Assembly (NCBI GenBank): GCA_009695205.1
Contig: SIBK01000044.1
Location: forward strand, 1 to 39,296
Direction of reading: 5' to 3'
Length of the DNA stretch: 39,296 bases
From: Pedosphaera sp.
GTDB lineage: Bacteria > Verrucomicrobiota > Verrucomicrobiia > Limisphaerales > UBA9464
A program made the position numbers and the translations under genes. Positions 1 to 9,807 of this stretch are shown here, piece after piece; the stretch's first letter is position 1, and each line of letters starts with the position of its first letter. Under the pieces are notes generated by a model. That model was not told the DNA's origin and did no database searches. It saw nothing but the letters and a program-made list of their open reading frames with translations.

Positions 1-132
1 TGGCTTGGCTCATGGCTTGGCTCATGGCTTGGCTCATGGCTTGGCTCATGGCTTGGCTCATGGCTTGGCTCATGGCTTGGCTCATGGCTTGGCTCATGGC
101 TTGGCTCATGGCTTGGCTCATGGCTTGGCTCA
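1..132. repeat. 12-bp tandem repeat (minisatellite), 11 perfect copies, cut by the window edge
   Basis: The unit TGGCTTGGCTCA is repeated eleven times without a mismatch, starting at the first base, so the array probably continues to the left. The unit length is a multiple of three, so frames stay open through it: the plus strand reads Met-Ala-Trp-Leu or Leu-Ala-His-Gly repeats, and one minus frame reads Glu-Pro-Ser-His. None continues into a recognisable protein. Whether it is a coding repeat of a gene to the left or an intergenic minisatellite cannot be decided here. Confidence 0.95.
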
Positions 133-217
133 TGCGCCGATTTCGGAGATGGCTCCGGAGCGGCGGGGGACAAGTCCTCGGGATTTTCGCCCATGAAACG
201 GGGGAATCAGCCGGCCC

Positions 218-247
218 AAAAACGGGAGCGGCGGTCAGCGACCGCCG
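218..247 (-). terminator. probable Rho-independent terminator of tatA
   Basis: An 8-bp perfect stem (229-236 with 240-247, loop of three bases) lies about 30 bases past the tatA stop. Reading the minus strand, it is followed after six bases by a run of five T (218-222). The U-tract is slightly displaced from the stem, so it is a plausible but not canonical intrinsic terminator. Confidence 0.5.
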
Positions 248-279
248 TTTCGCCGGGCCCGGGGAGAAAGCGTGTAGAC

Positions 280-546
280 CTATTTTGACTGCGCAATCGA
301 GTCTGTGGGACGTTGGGGAGCGGGAGGTGTCGTCGTCGGACGGGCTTCCTCGTCGAACGCCCGTTGTACCTCGTCCTGGACATCGCGGGAGGCTTTCTTG
401 AATTCCTTGATGCCCGTGCCAACACCCTTCATAAGCTCAGGCACTTTCTTAGCTCCAAACAGCACCAAAACAACGATGGCGATCCACATGATCTCGGTGC
501 CACCGATTCCGGCTAACACCGGCGAGAGTTGAGAAATAGTCGTCAT
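280..546 (-). CDS. tatA: Sec-independent protein translocase subunit TatA
   Basis: This is an 88-residue TatA/Hcf106 family protein. TatA subunits assemble with TatC in the inner membrane to form the pore that exports folded proteins with twin-arginine signals. A short N-terminus leads into one hydrophobic helix (about residues 18-31), then the family hallmark FGAKKVPEL and an amphipathic helix (GIKEFKKA), followed by a polar Pro/Thr-rich tail. The length is normal for the family. The ATG at 546 was chosen because it places the helix about 17 residues in, as in relatives; the frame is open further upstream but that part shows no similarity to the family. No clear Shine-Dalgarno sequence precedes it. 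tatB and tatC are not in the window. It is divergently arranged with the sugar epimerase gene and appears monocistronic, with a terminator-like hairpin behind it. Confidence 0.9.
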   Translation of the reverse strand: MTTISQLSPVLAGIGGTEIMWIAIVVLVLFGAKKVPELMKGVGTGIKEFKKASRDVQDEVQRAFDEEARPTTTPPAPQRPTDSIAQSK

Positions 547-669
547 TCTTGAATGAACGTAGAGACGCGCCGGAGGTTGCACAAGTGGGAATTGAAGGGT
601 GCGTTTAGGGTGGGAAATTTCGAGACTTTCGGTCATTGATCTGTTGTCGTTCGTCGTCGCATCCGTCGT

Positions 670-1491
670 ATGCCTATCTTTCCCGCTGTCACTGTATCCC
701 TTGTGCCACAGGCGCGCGGTGGCCCGTTTGTGCTTTGGGACGATCTGCCCACGGCCTGTGCGAGGGCGGCGGCGATGGGATTCGCGGCCGTTGAAATCTT
801 TCCAGCGCATCCGGATGAAATCGACGGCCATGCACTGCGTGAACTCCTGCGGAGACATGGTCTGCGACTGGCGGCGATGGGCACCGGTGCGGGTTGGGTG
901 GTCCGCAAGCTGTCGCTAACGGATCCGGATCCGCACGTCCGCCTCTGTGCCTCGGATTTCATCGGCTCCGTCATTGATTTTGCGGGAGGCTTTGGAGCGC
1001 CGGCGATTATTGGATCTATGCAAGGGCGATGGGGAGGGGAGGTCTCTCGCGAACAGGCGATGGCGTGGCTGAAGGAGGGGTTGGATCAATTGGGGCCTCG
1101 CGCGCATGCCTTGGAGGTTCCCTTGCTTGTCGAACCATTGAATCGTTATGAAACGAATCTTCTCAACAACGTCGACGATTCGGTTGCCTTTCTCGGCACG
1201 CTGCAAACCAAGAATGTGAAACTACTGTGCGACCTGTTTCACATGAATATCGAAGAATCCGATATTGCGGCTGCGCTGCGTCGCGGCGGCCGACATGTCG
1301 GCCATATTCATTACGCCGACAGCAATCGACGTGCCATCGGCTTTGGGCACACACCCGTGGGTCCGATTGTTTCGGCCCTGAGAACCATTCAGTATTCGGG
1401 ATTTGTTTCTGCGGAAGTATTGCCTATGCCCGATGACGAGACGGCTGGCAGGCAGACGATGCGCGCATTTCGTGAAGCGTTTGGCACTTGA
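670..1491 (+). CDS. sugar epimerase/isomerase, xylose-isomerase-like TIM barrel (ketose 3-epimerase type)
   Basis: This 273-residue protein belongs to the AP-endonuclease-2/xylose-isomerase-like superfamily, with best resemblance to the D-tagatose/D-psicose 3-epimerase and hydroxypyruvate-isomerase branch. The four metal-binding positions expected for that branch are visible: Glu155 in [10 protein letters not shown], Asp188 in [10 protein letters not shown], His214 in [10 protein letters not shown] and Glu249 in SAEVLP. The EPLNRYETN segment is typical of ketose 3-epimerases. There is no signal peptide, so it should be cytoplasmic. Substrate cannot be read from the sequence, and the neighbours (tatA, quinone genes) give no hint of a sugar pathway. 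It stands alone between a divergent and a convergent gene. The ATG at 670 begins directly before the first beta strand and is the natural start. Confidence 0.8.
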   Translation: MPIFPAVTVSLVPQARGGPFVLWDDLPTACARAAAMGFAAVEIFPAHPDEIDGHALRELLRRHGLRLAAMGTGAGWVVRKLSLTDPDPHVRLCASDFIGSVIDFAGGFGAPAIIGSMQGRWGGEVSREQAMAWLKEGLDQLGPRAHALEVPLLVEPLNRYETNLLNNVDDSVAFLGTLQTKNVKLLCDLFHMNIEESDIAAALRRGGRHVGHIHYADSNRRAIGFGHTPVGPIVSALRTIQYSGFVSAEVLPMPDDETAGRQTMRAFREAFGT

Positions 1492-1643
1492 TGTCGGGAA
1501 CGGGATCACGGCGGTGTGGGGCGCGCCCCTCGCAGCACGAGAGAATTCCCGGCCGGTCCGATTTCGGTCCGATTTTGAGTGATGATAAGGGTCTTTGAGC
1601 GCAAAAAGCGGCTTTGGCTGCTGGCTGCGGTGGTTACTTCGTG

Positions 1644-2573
1644 TCAATACCAGCGGAGTCGGAACCAGGGGAATACCACCTCGGTGATCACGATCACTAG
1701 AAACACCAGGCTGACCGTTCCATTCAGCTTGAAAAAAGCGGTGTTGATCGAGCGCACGTCCCGCCTTCGTGCCAGCAAATGCTCCATCATCAGCAGCGCG
1801 AGAATCACCATCAGCCCCATCCAATAGGCGAGTCGAAACTGGTTCAACAAGCCGAAGACAACCAGCACAGACCACATGAATAAATGGGCGAGAAACGCGA
1901 CGGCGAGCGCATTTCCAGGTCCCCACCGAACCACCAGTGAATGAAGCTTCTCTCGCCGGTCAAATTCGTAGTCTTGCGTCGCGTAGACGATGTCGAAACC
2001 GACGAGCCAGAGCACTACCGCGAGGGCAAGAACCAGCGGCACCCAGACGCTATGGCGAAGATCCAGCAGGCCCTCCGGACGCGGCATGAACTCCACTCTG
2101 CCTTGAACCGCGATCCACGCTCCCAACGGAGCCATGGCAAGTGCAATGCCCAGCCAGATATGGGTGAAATCGGTGAAGCGCTTGGTTAGCGAGTAGAAGC
2201 AGACAAGAAACAATGCCACGGGCGAGAGACGTAAGCACAGGGGATTGAGGGCGCTCGCAGCAGCGACCAACCCCGTGCCGGCCAGCAGACAGAGCACCCA
2301 AGCGCTGATGACGGAGATTTCCCCTCGAGGCAGATGCCGGCCGGCGGTACGCGGATTCCGGGCATCGAACCGGCGGTCCACAATCCGATTGAACGCCATT
2401 GCGCAGGTGCGAGCGGAGAACATGGCTGCCACGATCAGCAGAAACGTGTGCCACCCCGGCCAGCCCTGTGTATCCCGCGCGGCCACCACCATCGCAGCCA
2501 GAGCAAACGGCAAGGCGAAGACCGTATGGCTTAGCTTCACGAACGAAGACCACTTGAAGAGGAGGCGAAACAT
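1644..2573 (-). CDS. ubiA: UbiA-family polyprenyltransferase (menaquinone/ubiquinone synthesis)
   Basis: This 309-residue polytopic membrane protein carries both aspartate-rich prenyl-diphosphate sites of the UbiA family: N62/D66/D70 in NRIVDRRFDARNP, and D194/D201/D205 in DIVYATQDYEFDRREK. About eight to nine hydrophobic helices surround them. UbiA enzymes attach an isoprenoid tail to an aromatic acid. The gene lies 33 bases after ubiX on the same strand, and this pair is typical both of ubiquinone synthesis and of the late futalosine menaquinone route, where the homologue is called MqnP. Because anaerobic or facultative Verrucomicrobiota normally make menaquinone, the MqnP role is the more likely one, but this is inference. 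The family identity is firm; the exact acceptor is not. Confidence 0.88.
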   Translation of the reverse strand: MFRLLFKWSSFVKLSHTVFALPFALAAMVVAARDTQGWPGWHTFLLIVAAMFSARTCAMAFNRIVDRRFDARNPRTAGRHLPRGEISVISAWVLCLLAGTGLVAAASALNPLCLRLSPVALFLVCFYSLTKRFTDFTHIWLGIALAMAPLGAWIAVQGRVEFMPRPEGLLDLRHSVWVPLVLALAVVLWLVGFDIVYATQDYEFDRREKLHSLVVRWGPGNALAVAFLAHLFMWSVLVVFGLLNQFRLAYWMGLMVILALLMMEHLLARRRDVRSINTAFFKLNGTVSLVFLVIVITEVVFPWFRLRWY

Positions 2574-2606
2574 GGGGAATGAGTGCGAGTGAGCGCTGAA
2601 CCTCCG

Positions 2607-3164
2607 CTACTCGGGTTCCTCTTGCCACCGAACCTGTAATGAATGTGCGATTTCAAGGTGGTCGAGGACACGGGCAACGACCGTATCCACGACCTGCTCC
2701 ACGGTTTTGGGCCGGTTATAAAAGCCAGGGTTTGCGGGGAGTATGATCGCGCCTGTTTGGATCAGAAGCTCAAAATTCTTCACGTGCACCAAACTCATCG
2801 GCGTTTCGCGGGGTACCAGAATCAACTTGCGTCGCTCCTTTAAGACGACGTCGGCGCAGCGGAGGAGCGAATCAGAGCTCAATCCGTGTGCGATCCGGCC
2901 CAGTGTCCCCATCGAGCAGGGAATCACCACCATGGCGTCGGGCGGATTGGATCCACTTGCGAATGGAAGGTTCATCGATCGCAGCCCATGAATCTGCGCG
3001 TTTTCCGGCAACCGCAGTCCCTCCGGCAATTCCTGGGCGAGCACGGCGGGGGCGTACTGACTCAGGATCACGTGCACCTCATGCCGGCTGGTATCCAGAT
3101 TATCGAGCAGGCGCTGGGCATACAGCGATCCGCTGGCACCGGTGATGGCAATGAGCAACCGCAT
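2607..3164 (-). CDS. ubiX: flavin prenyltransferase UbiX
   Basis: This 185-residue protein matches the UbiX/Pad1 family over its whole length. The N-terminal ITGASGSLYA is the flavin-binding loop. PCSMGTLGRIAHGLSSDSLL and the later LVPRETPMS are the most conserved blocks of the family, followed by PANPGFYNRP. UbiX makes prenylated FMN, the cofactor that UbiD-type decarboxylases need. It is the first gene of a two-gene minus-strand unit with the UbiA prenyltransferase, so it probably serves the decarboxylation step of quinone synthesis; no ubiD homologue is in the window. The ATG at 3164 opens directly onto the first beta strand. The 268 bases between this gene and the divergent Sua5 gene hold no other gene that can be supported. 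Confidence 0.93.
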   Translation of the reverse strand: MRLLIAITGASGSLYAQRLLDNLDTSRHEVHVILSQYAPAVLAQELPEGLRLPENAQIHGLRSMNLPFASGSNPPDAMVVIPCSMGTLGRIAHGLSSDSLLRCADVVLKERRKLILVPRETPMSLVHVKNFELLIQTGAIILPANPGFYNRPKTVEQVVDTVVARVLDHLEIAHSLQVRWQEEPE

Positions 3165-3432
3165 GATATGTCAGGATGGCTCAAACTGTCGGTAACACCA
3201 AACTCTGACGTTAAAAAATCGTCCTAGCCGCATCGGCATTCGTTATCGGTATTGGCTTGCTGCTGCGCCGACGCAGCAAGAAAAGCGCCTAGCCGGCTTT
3301 GGTTCCCTGGATTGTCAGGGAGCAAGGAAACGGAGTAGTTGCTCAGCGTCCAGAGCATCTCTGTCGCCGCGTTCGCCCACTTCGGGCCGCGCGGTCCTTC
3401 CCCGGTTCGCAGAAATTCGCCATGCTGATACC

Positions 3433-4476
3433 GTGTCCACGGTACTTCTGCCAACTTACACTCCGGCGTTGTTCTTAATCGCGGTACGCGAGGCGGTGCG
3501 CCGCCTCCGCGCGGGAGAGGTCGTCGCGCTGCCGACCGAAACCGTCTATGGGCTAGCGGCGAATGCGCTGGACGAAGATGCTGTGCGTCGGATTTTCGCC
3601 ATCAAAGGTCGGCCAGCCCACAACCCGGTCATCGTGCATGTGGCTTCGCTGGCCCAAGCCCGCGAATGCGCCAGTTCCTGGCCTCCCATGGCGGACGTTC
3701 TGGCTGCAGCGTTTTGGCCCGGCCCGCTCACGGTAATCGTGCCACGAAGCCACCGAATTCCCGACGCCGTCACCGCGGGCGGAGACACGGTTGCCATTCG
3801 ATGGCCACAGCATCCATTCATGCAGGCCGTCATCCGTGAATGTGGATTCCCCTTGGCGGCACCCAGCGCGAATCTGTCGAATCAACTGTCACCCACCGGC
3901 GCGCATCACGTGCAGGGACAACTGGGGGACGTGTTAGGCTGCATCGTTGATGGAGGACAGTGCCAGGTGGGCATTGAATCGACGGTGGTGGATATCACTG
4001 GTGAACGACCGCACGTCTTGCGACCGGGCATGATCTCCGAGGCCGCGATCCGCGCTGTCGTAAAATCTGATAAAACGGCAGACGGTTCCGGATCTCAGCG
4101 GATTTCCAGAGGTCCGGTGCGCAGTCCAGGAATGTTGCAGCGCCATTATTCGCCCAAGGCAACGCTGCGAGTTCTAACATGGAAAGATGAGGCCGACCTC
4201 GCACAACAACTTCTCGCTGTGACGGACCCTGCCGGGGGTTCAATGGACTCCTCGTTTTCGGATCTTCAGGTTCTTGCCCATTCCGTCATTCCATTGGGAG
4301 GCCGCTTCCCGAACATTAGTGTCATTCCGCACGATGCGGAGGCATTTGCGCGAGCCCTCTACGGGGAGCTACATCGATGCGACGAGGCAGGCGCCCGTTG
4401 GATTATAGTGGAGGCACCGCCGGCCACCCCGGAATGGGCTGGAATTGTTGACCGACTACGACGGGCCGCGGCCTGA
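3433..4476 (+). CDS. sua5: L-threonylcarbamoyladenylate synthase, long Sua5/YwlC form
   Basis: This 347-residue enzyme makes threonylcarbamoyl-AMP from threonine, bicarbonate and ATP, the first step of the universal t6A37 tRNA modification. Residues ~14-205 form the YrdC-type domain: PTETVYGLAANALDE, IKGRPAHNP, FWPGPLT, then PSANLSNQLSPTG and a GIESTVVD strand. A SPGMLQRHYSPKA linker leads into the C-terminal Sua5 domain (about 230-345), which distinguishes this long form from the short TsaC. The start is a GTG, the only plausible start before the conserved part; no good ribosome-binding site is seen. It is divergent from ubiX. The length agrees with the family (about 330-350), and all key motifs are intact. 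Confidence 0.93.
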   Translation: MSTVLLPTYTPALFLIAVREAVRRLRAGEVVALPTETVYGLAANALDEDAVRRIFAIKGRPAHNPVIVHVASLAQARECASSWPPMADVLAAAFWPGPLTVIVPRSHRIPDAVTAGGDTVAIRWPQHPFMQAVIRECGFPLAAPSANLSNQLSPTGAHHVQGQLGDVLGCIVDGGQCQVGIESTVVDITGERPHVLRPGMISEAAIRAVVKSDKTADGSGSQRISRGPVRSPGMLQRHYSPKATLRVLTWKDEADLAQQLLAVTDPAGGSMDSSFSDLQVLAHSVIPLGGRFPNISVIPHDAEAFARALYGELHRCDEAGARWIIVEAPPATPEWAGIVDRLRRAAA

Positions 4477-4501
4477 ACCTGGGAACCATCCATAGAGGAG
4501 T

Positions 4502-4600
4502 ATGACGACCAGGAACATAAGCAAGACGGAATCCGCGGTGTATCACTGCGTCTCGCGAATCGTCGTCGTCGGCCAGAGGCTCCTGGACGCTCTGGGCTGA
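4502..4600 (+). pseudogene. N-terminal remnant of a REP-associated tyrosine transposase (RAYT, Y1/IS200-like)
   Basis: A 32-residue reading frame begins with ATG behind a strong ribosome-binding site (AGAGGAG at 4493-4499). It reads MTTRNISKTESAVYHCVSRI near its start. The block ESAVYHCVSR followed by RLLD resembles the first beta strand and linker of RAYT transposases, which normally continue for 150-300 residues with a HUH motif and a catalytic Tyr. Here a TGA cuts the frame after 32 codons and no HUH motif follows. The call rests on pattern memory of a short stretch, so it is tentative. It is the left-most of a run of broken genes. Confidence 0.5.
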
Positions 4601-4760
4601 GTGGTTTACGAGTGGACGCGATTGGATGACGGTGAAGAACCTATGGGCACCCTCCCAGGCTCGAAGCCGATCTCATGGCATCTATCAACTCCACTCTCTT
4701 GAATCGGGTTCAACTCGCCGGGCTTGTCCGGCGTTGGCAAGGCGTGCAAGGTGTCCTGCC

Positions 4761-6120
4761 ATGAAGCCCGCGGCCGCCATTCAACTCGGCGTGTGTGCCA
4801 TCGCCATTGGGCTCGGGCTATCTGTGAGCTGGCTCCCGGCGCCGCTGCCGTCGGACGCCCCGGTCACCCCGTTCTCCGCCGAGCGCGCCTGGCAACACGC
4901 CAGCGCCATCGCCCGACAGCCGCACCCCGCTGCTTCGGAGGAGAATCGGCGGGTCCGGGCTTACCTTTGCAAATCGATGACCGAACTTGGGCTCGCTGTC
5001 CGCGAGTTGCCCGGCAAGCAGGAAGGGACCGAACTTGGGAATCTCTATGCCGAACTCCCCGTAACCGCCGGCGGCCAGCCGGCCATCCTCCTGGTGTCCC
5101 ACTACGACTCCGTGTCGGCCGGGCCGGGGGCGGCCGATTGCGCCAGTGGCGTCGCGGCGCTGCTGGAAAACGTGCGCGCCGTGCGCGCTAGCGGTTCGCT
5201 GCGCAACGGCATCGCGGTCCTGTTCACCGACGGCGAGGAAAACGGGTTGCTCGGTGCCCGGGCCTTCACCGCGGACCAACCCGAATTGTGGCGGGATGTC
5301 CGCGTGGTGCTGAATCTGGAAGCGCGCGGCAATCGCGGTCCGGTGATGATGTTCGAGACGAGTCCCGGCGCCCGCCGGCTGATCGCCCGGCTCAGCAAGA
5401 GTTGTCTCTATCCGGTGGCCTGTTCGTTCTCCCGTGAGATCTATCGACGGATGCCTAACGACACCGAGTTCCTCAAAGCCGGGCGGGCGGGGATGAACTT
5501 TGCCTTCGTTGGGGGGGGGCTTGAATACTACCACACCGCCCAGGACACTCCGGAGAACCTGAGCCGGCGCACCTTGCAGCACTACGGCTCTTAACTCCTA
5601 CCGTTGACCGTGGCCTTGGGCCAGGCGGCTCCGGCAGAACTGGAGGGATTACAAGACGCCGGGGAGGCGACCTTTTTCCCGATGTGGCGTGGAGTCCTCG
5701 TTCACTACCCTCAAGGGCTGGCGAACGCGCTCGCCTGGCTGACACCGGCCCTGTTCGTGGTTGTGGTTTGGCACCACCCTGTTCGCTTCCTCCAGGCCGG
5801 GTTCTCGGAAGCCTCGGCGTTGCAGTCCTGTCGATGCTGCTGGCAGCGGAGCTCGGCATCCTCGGGCTGGCGTTGCTGGCCTGAGCGCATGTCACCCAGG
5901 GTTTCGGTCCGTTTGTCGTCGGGTTGCCCTTCGAGCAAGGCTACGCGGTAATCCTGGTGGGCTTGGCCGTGTTGTTGGCCTTGGGGTTAAACCTGTGGCT
6001 GCTTCGCCGGCTCAGCCCCGAGGAGAAGCTAGTCGGCGCGCACGCCCCCTGGCTCGTGTTGACGCTGATGGCTGGCTGGCTGGTACCCGGGGCAGCCTAT
6101 GGATACTTGAAACGCCTGCC
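4761..6120 (+). pseudogene. decayed M28-family metallopeptidase with C-terminal membrane domain
   Basis: The first 277 codons read as an M28 aminopeptidase-like domain behind an N-terminal membrane anchor (about residues 5-27). Expected zinc ligands can be seen: His in SHYDSV, Asp in GAADCASG, Glu in DGEENGLLGA, Glu in NLEARG, and His in YYHTAQDTPENL. A TAA at 5592-5594 stops the frame directly after HYGS, yet the same frame continues with LPLTVALGQAAPAELEG and a transmembrane helix. A frameshift between about 5765 and 5810 moves the reading to another frame (LGVAVLSMLLAAELGILG), and a TGA at 5882-5884 interrupts that too before more helices (VILVGLAVLLALGLNLWLL). Similarity fades near 6120. 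Relatives with this layout are M28 peptidases fused to a multi-helix membrane region. The start ATG overlaps by four bases (ATGA) the end of a short upstream frame of unknown origin. The anchored peptidase domain alone might still be made. Confidence 0.8.
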
Positions 6121-6194
6121 AAGCTGGAGATCCACTATTAGGGTGCGACCCTACGACCCTATTGCAACTGAGGACCGACACGTTCAATCGGTGA

Positions 6195-9100
6195 TTACGA
6201 AGAAATCGTTCGTGTCCTCCGATCCGACACAAACCAACGGCCCCACCGTGACCATCCTTCTGCCTTACCCAGGGCTGACAGTTGCTGTCGGAGGGAAAGA
6301 TATTCATTCGGTGAGATAAGGATTTCGGCGTTGTTCTCGGTGAGACGTTTCCCGCCGACGGTCTCTGCCAAAGTGGGCAGCCACTCCAGCGCGGGTTGGG
6401 CTAAAAAGGGAATTGTCCAAACGGAGAGGGTATTCGTGCGGGTCATTGAAACGAAGCGACGAATGTTTCCCGAAATGACCGTGTCGGCACTGCCGTTAGG
6501 CATCGAACTGAACGGCTCAGATAACGGAAGGCCGATGGCACCGTCCTATAGGCGCACCATGCCGTCCCAGCTTACTGTCAAGATTTCTGCTTGATTTGAC
6601 ACGTATGCGGCGAAGCTGATCAGCCCGTCGTGCCGCAGCGTGTCGGTCAAAAGAACACCCGTTTTTGCATCCCATAGACACGCGGTGCCATCGTGTGAGC
6701 AGAACAAAATGCGACTTCCGTCCGCATTGAATGCTGCATGTAGAACGGTCTCCAGATGCCGGACCATTAGCCGAGACCCGCTGGAATTGGAAAGACTCCA
6801 GATGCGGACACCTCCGTCGAATCCAGCCGTTAACACCTCCCCTCCATTGGGACTAAACTGCACAGAACTGACCGGTGCAGAATGTAGAAATGGAGTGCCA
6901 ACAAACACACCCGTTGCGGAGTCGAGCACCCGGGCTGTGTTGTCGTGACTAACGGTGGCAATGAGGCGGCCATCGCCACTGAACACGGTGTCGTACAACC
7001 GGTTCTTTGCTGTCGCGAACGCGGGTCCCGATAACAGCCGCCTTTATTCAATCTTCCATTGAATTACAGTTCCCGCGGAATCCGCGGTTAGGAGTCGTGG
7101 TTGATCTTGGCAGAATTGGATCGAAGCGATGCTTGCGGTATGATGAAGGAAACCTTTCAGAAGACGCCCCAATGAATAATCGAAGCCGTAAACAATTCCG
7201 TCTGTTCCTGCCAACGCCAGCCATCTTCGCGCCTCATTCGATTTTGCTCGAACGATACCAACACCCAGGTCTGCCATAACTCGTATCTGCTTTCCTGTGT
7301 TCGTGTCCCACTCACGGACAATTCCGGCCGAGGACGCCGTAACCAACGGGCCACCGTCCAGGCTTAGTCCAAAATTAATCACCGTGTTCGTCTCTAAGAT
7401 CTAAATCGGAAGCGCACGACCCGGTAGGGTATCCCCAATCTGGGCGCTGCCCCTAAGCGAAACCGTCAATGCGCGTTATCTATCGGGACTGAATTCAGCG
7501 GCACTGACCCACGAAGGTAGTCGAAATGGCTCGATTAACGGAGTGGCGGTGCCCAGGTCCCAGATGTGGACCGAGCCGTCCTGACCGGAACTGATGATAC
7601 TTCGCCCATCTGGGTTGGAGTTCACCGCATAGATTTCGCCGAATTGTCCTTGCGCCTGCAACGTATAATGTGTTATGACATTTCCGTTCGGCGTGCCCCA
7701 TATTGTCAAGATGCCACGCTCATTGCCGGTCACAAATCGGGAGCCGTATATACTAAAGTAAATGGCTACTGGATTGAAGTCAACATCTAACCAAGCGAAG
7801 CGGAGTTTGCCCGTCCCACGGTCCCACACTCGAGCTTTAAGGTCGTAGCAGCTCGTCAAGATCGTACTGCCATCTGAACTCATTTCGACGTAAGTGATTC
7901 CTGCCGGATGCCGAAGAGAAAGTCCCGACAATTGACCGGTTGTTAAATTCCACGACCGCACGGTACCGCCCATCGATCCCGTCAAAAGGGGTGGATTCGT
8001 CCGGGCTAAACACGACGCACCGAACTTGCCGGAGTGCTCTCGTAATTCGTGGACTAACTCAAATCGCTCCGCGTCAAAAACTCGAATGTTTCCATTAGTG
8101 CCACCGACAATCATCCACAGTCCATTGGGGGTGAACGTGGCGATATTGGCTGATTCGATTGGCAGATACGCAACTAAATCACCGGTTCGGGCATCCCATA
8201 CTCGGGCGAATCGTTCGTGCGCCATTGTCAAGAGATAGCGTCCGTCCCGGCTGATGGAGGCGCTTTTGACAGGATTGGTGTGGATCAAGGGATGGGTTAC
8301 GGGCACTCCGTTCAAGACGTTCCAAACACGCGCAGCCGTTCCTTTAAACCAAGTCACGATTCGAGTGCCCTTCGAGCCAAACGTTGCGGAGGCGATATCC
8401 GATCCATCGTCCATTGATGGGACTGTTGGAATCCCAAAATTGCGAAACGTGATGGTGGAAACCAATCGTGAAACAGCGACTTGGTTTGAAGGATTTGCTC
8501 GGACGGCGAGAGCCAACTGCGCTAAGCCATCGGTGGGACGTCTTTCTTTGAGTGACTGTTGCGCTTGATTGATTCGAAATTTCGCAACCAATCCATCCAG
8601 ATCTCGATTAGATGCCTCTGCACGTTTGCGTTGATGTTCGGTTGCAAGCCACTGGGGTGTAAACGCGATCCCACCCGCCACGACGCTAACAACTATGGCG
8701 CTGATGGCTCCCGTGATCAAACGATTCCGATAGGCCCACTGGATGGCCTTTTCGAGAAGGCCGACGCGCCGGGCGTGAATGGGGCGGCCTTGCGACCATC
8801 GCTGCAAATCGAGAGCCATTTCCTCTGCATTTCTGTACCGCTGCACCGGTTGCTTGGCGTGGCACTTAAGGCAGATGGTCTCCAGGTCGGGATTCACGCT
8901 GGCGTTCAATAGACGCGGAGGCGGAGAATCGGTGTGTAAGACCGCTTCGAACGTCTCCTGCACCGTGTCGGCGACAAAAGGCGGGCGACCCGTTAGCAAA
9001 TGATAAAGTACCGCACCCAAGGAATAGACGTGCTGCTGGGGCCCACAGAACCAAACTTGGAAGAGATTTGCTCGGGTGGAATATAGTTCGGTGAGCCCAG

Positions 9101-9742
9101 TGTCTGGCCCGTCTGTGTCAGACTGCCATCGTGATCCAGCCGTTTGGCCAAGCCGAAATCGGTTATTCAAGGCCGGCCGAAGGCGTCGAATAAGATATTC
9201 GAAGGCTTGAGATCGCGATGAATGATATTTTGTGTGTGCGCAAAATGGATAGCCTCCGAGAGCGTTTGGACCATCTGCGCAGCGTCGCGTGCGGTCGGAC
9301 GCCGTTCGCGTATCATCGCAGCGAGCGTGGGTCCTTCGACCAATTCTATCGAAAAATAGAACTTTCCCTCGTATTTGCCAACCTCGTATAGGGCTACGAT
9401 GTTCGGATGTTGAAGCCGCGCAGCGGCGCGTGCCTCTCCGTAAAATCGCTCACGTGCCTGGCTATCCGCAAAGGTCGCGCTTGCACAAACCTTCACAGCG
9501 ACAATTCAGTCGAGACTGCTTTGCGGTGTGCGAAAGGCGCACACCCATGGCACCGCGGCCTATTTCTTCAATTAGTTCGTAGTCGCCAAAATACCGGATC
9601 ACTCGCCCGATACTCACATCCTCGGAGGGCGAAAGTTCGATCGACAAGGTCACGCGTCGGGCCAAACACCTCACGCACAGCCCGCGCGAAGCGTCCGAGC
9701 TCAGAACAGCGTTGCATTCGGACAGATGCGTTTCACAGGCAT
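6195..9742 (-). pseudogene. decayed Ser/Thr protein kinase with WD40 repeats
   Basis: Joining the frames reconstructs one protein of about 1,180 codons. From the N-terminus these are: a CxxC/CxxC zinc-ribbon-like head (ICP, CNAVL, GLCVRCLARR), a kinase domain (FGDYELIEEIGRGAMG, VAVKV, HRDLKPSNILF, DFGLAKRL, SPNYIPPEQ, VYSLGAVLYHLLTGRPPF), a membrane helix near residues 310-335 (SAIVVSVVAGGIAF), then many WD40 repeats to a natural C-terminus WFVSDRRTRTISS. The gene has three frameshifts (near 9718, 9525 and 9050) and six in-frame stops: TGA at 9506-9508 and 9167-9169, TAA at 7476-7478, TAG at 7401-7403, TAA at 7044-7046 and TAG at 6546-6548. Similarity continues unchanged across each break. 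Such kinases are common in Verrucomicrobiota and Planctomycetota, often next to an ECF sigma factor, as is the case about 1.5 kb upstream here. Kinase and propeller identity is certain; it cannot give a full-length product. Confidence 0.93.
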
Positions 9743-9783
9743 GGTTTCAGTACAGAATCAGCTGAACGGACGGGGCACAGCAA

Positions 9784-9807
9784 GGCCGGAGGGGTTGCCC
9801 TCCGGCC
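9784..9807. other. perfect 10-bp hairpin between two decayed genes
   Basis: GGCCGGAGGG and its exact complement are separated by a four-base loop (GTTG). The hairpin lies between the stop of the minus-strand surface-protein gene (9911) and the start of the kinase gene (9742). No T-run follows on either strand, so it is not a standard intrinsic terminator. It could be a factor-dependent terminator or an mRNA-stabilising stem for the upstream gene. Confidence 0.7.

Noticed and set aside
1..132. Possible CRISPR array
   Set aside because: The units are 12 bp and directly adjacent, with no spacers.
5..401. Plus-strand open frames through the 12-bp repeat (LAHG and MAWL repeats)
   Set aside because: They are open only because the unit is a multiple of three; the parts after the repeat show no protein-like features and run antisense to tatA.
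3224..3454. 76-codon minus-strand frame between ubiX and sua5
   Set aside because: No recognisable family or ribosome-binding site, and it overlaps the start of the well-supported Sua5 gene.
6195..9742. Stop-codon readthrough or a recoded genetic code in the kinase gene
   Set aside because: Three different stop codons are involved, frameshifts are also present, and intact neighbours use the same codons as real stops.
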